DNA from: JALOLG01 sp035557475
Lineage (GTDB): Bacteria; Actinomycetota; Acidimicrobiia; Acidimicrobiales; Ilumatobacteraceae
DNA: 25,723 nt
Assembly: GCA_035557475.1 (NCBI GenBank)
Contig: DATMDV010000114.1
Span: 1-25,723, forward strand
Direction of reading: 5' to 3'
Shown: piece by piece, positions 7,850 to 14,933 of the stretch
Numbering within the stretch: the stretch's first letter is position 1
Layout: every line of letters starts with the position of its first letter
Position numbers and translations under genes: made by a program
The notes under the pieces: generated by a model
The model's database searches: none
What the model was told of the DNA's origin: nothing
What the model saw: the letters and a program-made list of their open reading frames with translations, nothing else

Positions 7850-8920
7850 ATGACGTTGCCGCTGGATCCGCCGATCAAGCCGATGTTGGCGAAGCTCGCC
7901 CGTGAGATCCCGCCCGGCGACGGGTGGCTGTACGAGCCGAAGTGGGACGGCTTTCGGTGCATCGTGTTCCGCGACGGCGACGACATCCAGCTCGCCAGCC
8001 GCAACGAGCGGCCGTTCAACCGGTACTTTCCCGAGCTCCTCGAGCCCCTCTGCGAGCGGCTCCCCGACCGGTGCATCGTCGACGGCGAGATCGTGGTGCC
8101 CGACCGCGACGGCCGCGGCCTGAACTTCGACGCGCTGCTGCAACGGATCCACCCCGCCGTCTCCCGCGTCCGGATGCTGGCGACCGAGACGCCGTCGTCG
8201 TTCGTGGCGTTCGACTTGCTGGCCCTCGGCGACCGGGCGTTGCTCGACACGACGTTGCGCGAGCGGCGGGCGCTCCTCGAGACGGAGCTGCGCTATGGCG
8301 CGCCCGTGTTCCTCACGCCGTCGAGCACCGACCGAGCCGTCGCCGAATCGTGGTTCTCGACGTTCGAGGGTGCCGGCCTCGACGGCGTCGTCGCCAAGCG
8401 GCTCGACGACGTGTACACGCCCGACAAGCGCACGATGGTCAAGGTCAAGCACGAGCGCACCGCCGACTGCGCGGTTGCGGGCTACCGCATCCACAAGGAC
8501 GGCAAGGGTGTCGGCTCACTGTTGCTCGGCCTCCACGACGCCGACGGACGCCTGCACCACGTCGGCGTCGCCGCCGCCTTCACCGTCGCGTTCCGCAGCC
8601 AGCTCCTCGAAGAGCTCGAGCCGCTCACGCACGACGCGCTCGAGGGCCATCCGTGGCGCGACTGGGCCGAGATGGAAGCCCACGCCGGGGGTCGGATGCC
8701 GGGCGCTGGCAGCCGGTGGAACGCGGGCAAGGACCTGTCGTGGGTACCGATCCGTGTCGAGCGGGTCGTGGAGGTGACGTTCGGCCAGCTCGAGGCGGGC
8801 CGTTTCCGCCACGGCGTCAAGTTCCAGCGGTGGCGTCCCGACCGCACGCCCGAGAGTTGTGGCTACGACCAACTCGACGTCGCCCAGCCCGTGCGCTTCG
8901 AGGAGTTGTTGGCGACCTGA
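7850..8920 (+). CDS. ligC: ATP-dependent DNA ligase (LigC-like, stand-alone)
   Basis: 356 residues. The ATG at 7850 is 6 nt after GGTGAG; an earlier in-frame ATG-less extension from 7781 would begin inside the long hairpin and is rejected. Seals nicks using ATP through an enzyme-AMP intermediate. Motif I is EPKWDGFR with adenylated K31. Further nucleotidyltransferase motifs: SRNE (~50), VDGEIVVPD (~73), FVAFDLLAL (motif III), LDGVVAKR (motif IV) and MVKVKH (motif V). An OB-fold domain ends with VKFQRWRPD. Size matches mycobacterial LigC (about 358 residues); no LigD polymerase or nuclease domain is present, and no ku or primase-like gene lies nearby. Members of this group act in backup repair. 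The gene converges with the CopCD-like gene. Confidence 0.92.
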   Translation: MTLPLDPPIKPMLAKLAREIPPGDGWLYEPKWDGFRCIVFRDGDDIQLASRNERPFNRYFPELLEPLCERLPDRCIVDGEIVVPDRDGRGLNFDALLQRIHPAVSRVRMLATETPSSFVAFDLLALGDRALLDTTLRERRALLETELRYGAPVFLTPSSTDRAVAESWFSTFEGAGLDGVVAKRLDDVYTPDKRTMVKVKHERTADCAVAGYRIHKDGKGVGSLLLGLHDADGRLHHVGVAAAFTVAFRSQLLEELEPLTHDALEGHPWRDWAEMEAHAGGRMPGAGSRWNAGKDLSWVPIRVERVVEVTFGQLEAGRFRHGVKFQRWRPDRTPESCGYDQLDVAQPVRFEELLAT

Positions 8921-8922
8921 CG

Positions 8923-8946
8923 CCGATGGCACGTATCAACCATCGG
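8923..8946. terminator. Hairpin between the convergent ligase and CopCD-like genes
   Basis: A 7-bp perfect stem (CCGATGG / CCATCGG) with a 10-nt loop fills most of the 39-bp gap between two convergent stops. No U-tract. Inferred bidirectional terminator. Confidence 0.35.
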
Positions 8947-8959
8947 GTCAGCCATCGAC

Positions 8960-10831
8960 TCAACCGCCGGTGGTGACCACCGTCGTGTCGCCGGTTGTCG
9001 GAAGCGTCGTCGTCGCCGCGACCGTCGTCGGCGTCGAGTCGCCCGTTTCGACGAACACGGTGACGATCGTCGGCGTGACGGTGGTGCCGACCTCGGTCTC
9101 GGGGGGCTGGACCTCGAAGCTGCTCGTCGCTCCCGTGACCGCGCCAGTGGGCGTGACGACGCTGAGCTGGATCGTCCACGTGCCGGAATCGTCGAGCGGG
9201 ATGCCATCGGACGCCCGCAGCAGCGCGGCGCCGATCCCGGTGAGGTTCGGGATCGATTGCTCGATCGGCGCTGCCGTCGAGCCGGCCGGGGGCACGAACA
9301 ACAACACGAGGTTGGAGATCTGCTCGGGTGCCATGACCTCGACGCGGATGCCGTTCTGACCGACCCGGGCCGGAGTGATCTTGACGTCGATGTCGATCCC
9401 GGTGGCATCGTCGACGAACGGCACGGTCACCGGGTAGTTCGCGTTGTCGGTCTCGACGATCCGCGGCGGTGTCAGGGAGAGCAACCACCCACTCATCATC
9501 AGCACCGCGACCCCGATCGCCGCCTCGGCGCTGAACGCTCGGCGGAAGCGATCGGCGAGCGGAACCGTCATCTCCTGCGCCCGCGCGAGGCGCGCCGAAA
9601 CCATCTGGCGGGCGGTGACCGCCACGAACACCATTGCCGCCACGCCGACGGCCTTGAGCAGCAGGACCCGGCCGTGGCCGCTGCTGAACAGCGAACCGCC
9701 GTCGAGGCGCACGAGCTGGATGACGCCGGTGATGATGGTGCCGAGGATCGCCGGCAGCGAGATGCGGCTGAAGCCGCGCACCGCCTGCACCAGGTCGTCG
9801 TCACCCGGACCCGCCAGCACGACGCGTGCCACGAGCGCCACACCGCCCACCCACACCGCCGCCGACAGCGCGTGACCGATGCCGACGAGCACTCCGATCG
9901 GCGCCAGGTCGCCCCCCGTACGGCTGAGCCCGACCGCCACGATGGCGAGCAGCGGGATGCCGAAGGCCGGTAACTGCGTGGTCGGGTCGATGACGCGCTC
10001 GGGGCGCATGACCACCCAGCCGGTGGCGATCACGAGGACGAGGCGGGCGATCGCGGCCCGTCCCGGCCAACCCGCATCGGCGAGGTCGAACCACGCCGAC
10101 GGACTGAGTGAGGCGCCGAGCGAGCGATCGGTCGCGTCAGCGGTGAACGCCACGAGGAACAACACCGTGCCGACGAGTGCCAGCGCCCACATCGAGCGCA
10201 GGAAACGGACCGTGATCACGTACTCGGGGCCCTCTGGCCATGCGACGCCGATCAGCACGAGGGCGCCGAAGATGATCATGATGCCGAGCGTCGACAGCAC
10301 CCGGCCGAGCCACTCGGCACCGCCGGTGCTGCCCTCGTCATCGCTGCCCGACGTCGTGGTGGTAGGCGCCGCCGTCGTGGTGGTCGCGGCATCCGCGGGC
10401 GGCTCGGTCTCGGTCGGGGCCGGGTCGTTCTGCACCGAGAACGCCAGGCGCCCCTCGGTGATCAGCTGCTCGAGCTCGTCGACCAACGACCAGATCACGG
10501 TGCACCCACCGCGCGGGAGCGGGGTCAGGATCTCGACCGTGACCACCCGCTCGTCGTCGTCGCTCGGCTGGGGGACACCGGTGTTCTGGGGCTGGGTGTC
10601 GCACGACACGGCGGCCCTGAGCGCGTCGTCGGCACCGAGCTCGCGGGTGAACGTGAACACCAGCTCGGCCGGCGATGCGCTCAGCGTGTCGCCGTCGGCA
10701 GGCGTGACACTGCTCAGCGTGTTGGAGACCTCGTCCTGAGCCGCGGCCGTCAGCGGCGCGGCGAGCGCGAACGCGATGGCCGCAGCTGAGGCGAGCATCA
10801 GCCGCGCCGGAACATCGGTTCGGACCTTCAC
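8960..10831 (-). CDS. CopC-CopD-like membrane protein with degenerate CopC domain
   Basis: 623 residues from a GTG at 10831, which lies 8 nt after a TACCGT -10 box. A Sec signal peptide (KVRTDVPAR, hydrophobic core, AAA-QD near 31) precedes a CopC-like beta domain (~35-134; TPADGDTLSASPAELVFTF). A Thr/Glu/Asp-rich linker (~135-170) leads to eight predicted membrane helices (~175-452) with the CopD landmark GIGHALSAAVWVGG (318-330). A C-terminal extracellular domain (~460-590) and a Thr/Val-rich tail follow. CopCD proteins are tied to copper binding and import. Here, however, the CopC-like part has no histidine at all: both the mature N-terminal His and the usual DGH motif are missing (WSLVDELEQL instead), while two cysteines (C77, C110) are present. 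Copper binding by that domain is therefore doubtful. An ATG at 10873 would spoil the signal peptide and is less likely. Confidence 0.85.
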   Translation of the reverse strand: MKVRTDVPARLMLASAAAIAFALAAPLTAAAQDEVSNTLSSVTPADGDTLSASPAELVFTFTRELGADDALRAAVSCDTQPQNTGVPQPSDDDERVVTVEILTPLPRGGCTVIWSLVDELEQLITEGRLAFSVQNDPAPTETEPPADAATTTTAAPTTTTSGSDDEGSTGGAEWLGRVLSTLGIMIIFGALVLIGVAWPEGPEYVITVRFLRSMWALALVGTVLFLVAFTADATDRSLGASLSPSAWFDLADAGWPGRAAIARLVLVIATGWVVMRPERVIDPTTQLPAFGIPLLAIVAVGLSRTGGDLAPIGVLVGIGHALSAAVWVGGVALVARVVLAGPGDDDLVQAVRGFSRISLPAILGTIITGVIQLVRLDGGSLFSSGHGRVLLLKAVGVAAMVFVAVTARQMVSARLARAQEMTVPLADRFRRAFSAEAAIGVAVLMMSGWLLSLTPPRIVETDNANYPVTVPFVDDATGIDIDVKITPARVGQNGIRVEVMAPEQISNLVLLFVPPAGSTAAPIEQSIPNLTGIGAALLRASDGIPLDDSGTWTIQLSVVTPTGAVTGATSSFEVQPPETEVGTTVTPTIVTVFVETGDSTPTTVAATTTLPTTGDTTVVTTGG

Positions 10832-10839
10832 CGCCGACC

Positions 10840-10845
10840 ACGGTA
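10840..10845 (-). promoter_or_regulatory. -10 box of the CopCD-like gene (leaderless type)
   Basis: TACCGT on the minus strand, 8 nt before the GTG at 10831, with no ribosome site. This spacing equals that of the divergent dnaX box and supports the GTG start. No clear -35. Confidence 0.4.
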
Positions 10846-10925
10846 GCCAGGGGTGGGACCACGAATCGGCCATCGGCGACGCGAGCGGCCGGCGGGGCCG
10901 GGCCGGCGCCGACACACCCCCTGGG

Positions 10926-10931
10926 TAGGCT
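10926..10931 (+). promoter_or_regulatory. -10 box of dnaX (leaderless type)
   Basis: TAGGCT lies 8 nt before the ATG at 10940, with no ribosome site between. The same hexamer at the same distance precedes ccr at 20088-20093. No -35 consensus is visible in the GC-rich upstream stretch. Confidence 0.5.
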
Positions 10932-10939
10932 CGGCGGCG

Positions 10940-12760
10940 ATGGCCACCCAGTCGCTGTACCGCCGCTACCGGCCACGTCGCTTCAGCGAGCTCAAAGGAC
11001 AGGATCACGTCGTGCGCGCGCTGCGCGACGCGGTCGCGAGCGGGCGCGAAGGCCAGGCCTACCTGTTCTCCGGACCGCGCGGTACCGGCAAGACGTCGTC
11101 GGCGCGCATCCTCGCCAAGGTGCTCAACTGCGAGCGACCGGTCGACGGCGAGCCGTGCTGCGAGTGCGAGTCGTGCCTCGCCGTCGAGCGCGGCGTCAGC
11201 TACGACGTCCACGAGCTCGACGCCGCCAGCAACAACGGGGTCGAGGCGATCCGTGACCTCGTCGAGAAGTCGGCGCTCGGCACGCCGGGGCGGCACAAGG
11301 TGTACATCCTCGACGAGGTGCACATGCTCTCGCGGTCCGCCGAGGCGGCGCTGTTGAAGACGCTCGAGGAGCCGCCCCCGCACGTCGTGTTCGTGCTCGC
11401 CACCACCGATCCGCAGAAGATGAGCGAGACGATCCGCAGCCGCACGCAGCACCTGCAGTTCCACCTGCTGCCGGCCGACACGCTCGAAGCGCACGTGCGG
11501 TGGGTCGCCGCCGACGCCGGGCTCGAGCTCACCGACGCGGCCATCGACGCGGTGCTCACCCAGGGTGGCGGCTCGGCGCGCGACACACTGTCGGCGCTCG
11601 AGCTGATGGCCTCGACCGGCGGCGACGTCTCCGACGTGATCGACCTCGACGAGTTCGTCCAAGCGATGATCGACCACGATCCGGGTCGGGTGCTCACCGC
11701 CATGGCGTTTGCCGTCGGTCTCGGGCGCGACCCCCGCACGCTCACCGAAGAGCTGGTCCGGCACCTCCGCAACGGCTTCCTCTCACTGATGGCGCCCGAG
11801 CTGGTGCAGCTTCCCCAACACCGCGTCGACCAGGTGGCGGCGCAGTCGCAGCAACTCGGTGCCGCGGCACTCGTGCGGGCGATCGAGACCCTGGGTTCGG
11901 CGCTGGTCGAGATGCGCCATGCGCCCGACCCGCGGATCCTGGTCGAGGTCGCTCTCGTCCAGCTCACCCACGACGACGCGGCGGGCGATCTCGGCGCGCT
12001 CACTTCCCGGCTCGAACGGCTCGAACAGGCGATGAAGGCCGGTGGCGGTGCCGCGCCGGCCGGCCAACCGCCCGCGTCGGCCCCCGTCGATCCCGGCACC
12101 GGGAGGGCGGTGCTCGGTGGGCGGGCGCAGCAGCGCCCCGCCGCCGCGCCCGCGCCGGCGGCGGCAACGCGATCGCCGGTCGAACCGGTGGCCGCCGACG
12201 TGCCGGTTGGTGACGGCGAGGCAGCGGGAGCCGCCGGTGCGAGCACTCCCGCCGTGGTGGCGTCCGGCACCACGGTGCCCGACGCCTGGGAGGCAACCGT
12301 CAAGGCCGGCCTCAAGCCGTTCGTGCGGGCGTTGTACTCGGCCGGTTCGTTCACCGGCAACGACGGGGCGACCTGGCACTTCAGCGTTCCCAACGCCGCC
12401 CACGGCAAGAAGTGCGCCGAGCACCGCGCCGACGTCGAGGCGGCGCTGTCGGCGGCGGTCGGGTCCCCGATCACGATCGTCATCGGCGAAGGGGTCAACG
12501 ACGATCCCGATCACTCTGGTCCGATGCCGCGCACCGCATCGCCCACCGTCGCCGCGCCGACGACGTCAGGCGGGGCGTCCGGCCAGGCGCGGTCAACGGG
12601 CGCCGACGTCGCTCGCGCTCCCGAATCGGCGACCAACGACGACGAGCCGTTCGATCCCGACGAGCTCACCGACGCCCCGCCCGAGACCGTGCTGACGCCG
12701 ATCGACCGGCTGGCCCAGGCGTTCCCGGGCTCCGAGCTCGTCGCCGACGAGCGCGACTGA
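10940..12760 (+). CDS. dnaX: DNA polymerase III subunit gamma/tau
   Basis: 606 residues. AAA+ clamp-loader subunit that opens and loads the sliding clamp and links the polymerase cores of the replisome. Starts MATQSLYRRYRPRRFSEL, the classic DnaX N-terminus. Walker A GPRGTGKT (45-52); a zinc module C64-x8-C73-x2-C76-x2-C79; Walker B ILDEVH (123-128); sensor-1 region TTDPQK; and SRC-like SETIRSRTQ with Q/T replacing the usual C-Q ending. Domain III follows. From ~385 the chain becomes Ala/Pro-rich and low in complexity, then a tau-like domain (WEATVKAGLKPFVRALYSAG onward) and an acidic tail. I see no A-rich slippery site, so only the full-length form is predicted. recR follows after 21 bp without the usual ybaB between. 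Confidence 0.95.
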   Translation: MATQSLYRRYRPRRFSELKGQDHVVRALRDAVASGREGQAYLFSGPRGTGKTSSARILAKVLNCERPVDGEPCCECESCLAVERGVSYDVHELDAASNNGVEAIRDLVEKSALGTPGRHKVYILDEVHMLSRSAEAALLKTLEEPPPHVVFVLATTDPQKMSETIRSRTQHLQFHLLPADTLEAHVRWVAADAGLELTDAAIDAVLTQGGGSARDTLSALELMASTGGDVSDVIDLDEFVQAMIDHDPGRVLTAMAFAVGLGRDPRTLTEELVRHLRNGFLSLMAPELVQLPQHRVDQVAAQSQQLGAAALVRAIETLGSALVEMRHAPDPRILVEVALVQLTHDDAAGDLGALTSRLERLEQAMKAGGGAAPAGQPPASAPVDPGTGRAVLGGRAQQRPAAAPAPAAATRSPVEPVAADVPVGDGEAAGAAGASTPAVVASGTTVPDAWEATVKAGLKPFVRALYSAGSFTGNDGATWHFSVPNAAHGKKCAEHRADVEAALSAAVGSPITIVIGEGVNDDPDHSGPMPRTASPTVAAPTTSGGASGQARSTGADVARAPESATNDDEPFDPDELTDAPPETVLTPIDRLAQAFPGSELVADERD

Positions 12761-12781
12761 ACGACGGAGCGCACCCTCGCG

Positions 12782-13393
12782 ATGGCATCGACGACGTACA
12801 CCCAGCCCGTCCAGGCCCTGATCGACGAGCTCGGGAAGCTCCCCGGCATCGGGCCGAAGTCCGCCCAACGGATCGCCTTCCATCTGTTGAAGCTGCCGGT
12901 CGACGACGCCAACCGGCTGGCCCACGCCATCCGCGAGGCGAAGGAGAAGGTGCGCTTCTGCGACCGCTGTTTCAACGTCGCCGAGGACGCGTTGTGTCCG
13001 ATCTGCGCCGACGACCGGCGCGACGGCACGGTGCTCTGCGTCGTCGAGGAATCGCGCGACATCGTCTCCATCGAGAAGACCGGCGAGTTCCGCGGCCGCT
13101 ACCACGTGTTGCTCGGCGCGATGAGCCCGCTCGAGGGCATCGGCCCCGATCAGCTGAAGATCCGCGAGCTGCTGACGCGCATCGGCCCCGAGCAGATCGA
13201 GGAGGTGATCGTGTGCACGAACCCCAACACCGAGGGTGAGGTCACGGCGATGTACCTCGCCCGATTGCTCAAGCCGATCGGTGTGCGGGTCACGCGGATC
13301 GCGAGCGGTCTGCCAGTCGGTGGCGATCTCGAGTACGCCGACGAGCTCACCCTCGGACGTGCCATCGAGGGCCGCCGGGTCCTCGAAGGCTGA
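12782..13393 (+). CDS. recR: Recombination mediator protein RecR
   Basis: 203 residues, the typical length. With RecO (and RecF) it loads RecA onto SSB-coated gaps in the RecFOR repair pathway. Layout: helix-hairpin-helix (LGKLPGIGPKSAQRIAFHLL, ~18-37), C4 zinc finger (C60, C63, C72, C75), then a Toprim domain (VVEESRDIVSIEKTGEFRG; the T-N-P-N-TEGE stretch) and the C-terminal Walker-B-like segment (ASGLPVGGDLEYAD, LGRAIEGR). It follows dnaX by 21 bp and is probably co-transcribed. The initiating ATG has only a weak, distant GGAG. Confidence 0.96.
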   Translation: MASTTYTQPVQALIDELGKLPGIGPKSAQRIAFHLLKLPVDDANRLAHAIREAKEKVRFCDRCFNVAEDALCPICADDRRDGTVLCVVEESRDIVSIEKTGEFRGRYHVLLGAMSPLEGIGPDQLKIRELLTRIGPEQIEEVIVCTNPNTEGEVTAMYLARLLKPIGVRVTRIASGLPVGGDLEYADELTLGRAIEGRRVLEG

Positions 13394-13398
13394 CGTTC

Positions 13399-13426
13399 GA
13401 CGTTGCTGGTCTGACGTTGATGGTCT
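13399..13426. repeat. Two tandem 14-bp repeats just after recR
   Basis: GACGTTGCTGGTCT (13399-13412) is followed directly by GACGTTGATGGTCT (13413-13426), with one mismatch. A shorter partial copy (GACGTTC) lies just before. No function is apparent. Confidence 0.6.
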
Positions 13427-13451
13427 GCCGCCGATCTGGGCCGGGACGCGG

Positions 13452-13516
13452 CTGGGGCACCATCTCGGCGAGTTGGTAGCGGGCGGACGGGCCAACTCGA
13501 TTCGATGGTGCCCCAG
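13452..13516. other. 65-nt stem-loop between recR and the thiolase gene
   Basis: Outer stem of 13 perfect pairs (CTGGGGCACCATC, 13452-13464, with 13504-13516), a 4x4 internal loop, then an inner stem of 8 perfect pairs (CGAGTTGG, 13469-13476, with 13492-13499) and a 15-nt loop. It lies in a 273-bp gap (13394-13666) between convergent genes. It may be a terminator, the 3' part of a small RNA starting near 13572 on the minus strand, or the remnant of a repeat element. There is no T-tract on either side. The rest of the gap (about 13540-13650) is noticeably richer in A+T than its neighbours. Confidence 0.7.
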
Positions 13517-13578
13517 ACTGTTGCCGGTGGTTCGAGGGGTTACAAACGAAGTCACCAGCAGATTCAGTTGTTGCGATT

Positions 13579-13607
13579 ACATTACGAAAGATAGGCAAGG
13601 CTGTCAA
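13579..13607 (-). promoter_or_regulatory. Near-consensus sigma70-type promoter pointing away from the thiolase gene
   Basis: On the minus strand: -35 TTGACA (13602-13607), exactly 17 bp, then -10 TAATGT (13579-13584). It is among the best -35/-10 matches in the window. Transcription would start near 13572 and run through the 13452-13516 stem-loop toward the 3' end of recR, antisense to it. No annotated gene lies directly downstream on this strand. Confidence 0.5.
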
Positions 13608-13637
13608 GCGTTCGCAACCTTGGCCCGGAAAACGACG

Positions 13638-13660
13638 AAAAATCAACGCTGAGCGCTGTT
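13638..13660 (-). terminator. Weak intrinsic terminator of the thiolase gene
   Basis: On the minus strand, shortly after the thiolase stop, a short bulged stem (AAC-A-GC pairing with GCGTT) is followed by GATTTTTC, one of the few T-runs in the window. The stem is weak, so confidence is low. Confidence 0.35.
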
Positions 13661-13666
13661 CGAACC

Positions 13667-14848
13667 TCAGAATGCGCGAATTACGAGCGCGTCACCCTGT
13701 CCCCCGCCGCCGCACAGCGCGGCCGCTCCGAGCCCGCCGCCACGCCGCTTCAGCTCGTGCAGCAGCGTCAACGCCAGCCGGTTGCCGCTCATCCCGATCG
13801 GGTGGCCGAGGGCGATCGCCCCACCGTTGACGTTGACGACCTCGTCGCCGATGCCGAGCTCGCGCGCCGACGCGATACCGACCGCCGCGAACGCCTCGTT
13901 GATCTCGAACAGGTCGACATCGGCGAGCGCCAGACCGGCCCGACCGAGCGCCCGGTTGATCGCTCCGCTCGGCTGATGCAACAGTGACGCATTGTCCGGA
14001 CCGGCGACCATGCCGTAGCTGACAACCTCGCCGAGCGGCTCGACTCCACGCGCGTCGGCGGCTGCGCGCGACATCATGACGACCGCGCTGGCGCCATCGC
14101 TCAACTGTGACGCGTTGCCGGCCGTGACCGTGCCGTTCTTGTCGAACGCCGCCCGCAGCGCGCCGAGGCTCTCGACCGTCGTTCCGGGCCGCACCCCTTC
14201 GTCGTGCTCGACCAGGATCGGATCGCCTTTGCGTTGCGGCACCGGCACCGTGACGATCTCGGCGGAGAATCGTCCGTCCTTGATGGCGTTGGCGGCTCGC
14301 TCGTGCGATCGGGCCGCGAACTCGTCCTGCTCCTCGCGCGTGATCGAGTCGCCGGTGTACCGATCGGTGCCGAGCCCCATCAGGCAGGAATCGAACGCAC
14401 ACCACAACCCATCCTTGATGATCGAATCGGCGAGCTCGACGTTGCCGTAGCGGAACCCGCCGCGCGCGCCGTCGGCGAGGTACGGCGCGTTCGTCATCGA
14501 CTCCATCCCGCCGGCGACCACGATGTCGGCCTCACCGGACGCGATCATCTGGTCGGCGAGATAGATCGAGTTCAAACCCGACAAGCACACCTTGTTGACG
14601 TTGACCGACGGCACGCTCATCGGGATCCCGGCCTTCACCGCGGCCTGGCGCGATGGCACCTGGCCCTGGCCGGCCATCAACACCTGCCCGACGATCACGT
14701 GGTCGACCTCATCGGGCGCCACGCCCGCCCGGGTGAGCGCCTCGGCGATCGCGATGCCGCCGAGATCGGCGGCGGAGAGTGAAGCGAGGGCGCCGCTCAT
14801 CTTCCCGATGGGAGTGCGGGCGCCGGCGACGATGATCGAACCTGCCAT
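13667..14848 (-). CDS. Acetyl-CoA C-acetyltransferase (thiolase II)
   Basis: 393 residues, the normal length. Condenses two acetyl-CoA to acetoacetyl-CoA, or the reverse, in polyhydroxybutyrate, fatty-acid or ethylmalonyl-CoA routes. Nucleophilic C88 in NKVCLSG, H349 in GHPIGMSG, second catalytic C379 in CGGGGQGDA, and the FEINEAFA loop are all present. N-terminus VAGARTPIGK is standard. The thiolase loop with MGLGTDRYTGDSITREEQDEF differs from the MGxTAEN of PhaA/AtoB, as is often seen in actinobacterial acetyl-CoA acetyltransferases. With ccr and the epimerase about 6-8 kb away it could serve the first step of acetyl-CoA assimilation, though it is not in an operon with them. A role in beta-oxidation is an alternative. 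Confidence 0.93.
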   Translation of the reverse strand: MAGSIIVAGARTPIGKMSGALASLSAADLGGIAIAEALTRAGVAPDEVDHVIVGQVLMAGQGQVPSRQAAVKAGIPMSVPSVNVNKVCLSGLNSIYLADQMIASGEADIVVAGGMESMTNAPYLADGARGGFRYGNVELADSIIKDGLWCAFDSCLMGLGTDRYTGDSITREEQDEFAARSHERAANAIKDGRFSAEIVTVPVPQRKGDPILVEHDEGVRPGTTVESLGALRAAFDKNGTVTAGNASQLSDGASAVVMMSRAAADARGVEPLGEVVSYGMVAGPDNASLLHQPSGAINRALGRAGLALADVDLFEINEAFAAVGIASARELGIGDEVVNVNGGAIALGHPIGMSGNRLALTLLHELKRRGGGLGAAALCGGGGQGDALVIRAF

Positions 14849-14933
14849 GCGCGAACGCTAGCCCTCGCCGGGGGCACATCCCACCGCCCGTCGGAGTCCG
14901 GACGTCTGCGACGATGGGGTCGGTGGTGAACCC

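Noticed and set aside
10367..10400. Repeated GTGGT/CGTCGT tracts
   Set aside because: These are the codons of the Thr/Ala-rich linker of the CopCD-like protein and not an independent repeat element.
10846..10939. Possible SRP RNA gene next to dnaX
   Set aside because: SRP RNA genes often lie near dnaX, but the conserved GGAAG-type apical region is absent here and in the recR-thiolase gap.
10940..12760. Programmed frameshift making a short gamma form of DnaX
   Set aside because: No A-rich slippery heptamer or fitting stem-loop found in the frame.
12593..13555. Minus-strand 320-codon frame antisense to recR and the dnaX end, starting just after the 13579-13607 promoter
   Set aside because: Composition is typical of a shadow frame and it overlaps recR completely. 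I keep only the promoter and hairpin as signals.
13517..13666. tRNA or other structural RNA in the AT-richer gap
   Set aside because: A GGTTCGA stretch near 13529 resembles a T-loop, but no acceptor or anticodon stem fits around it.
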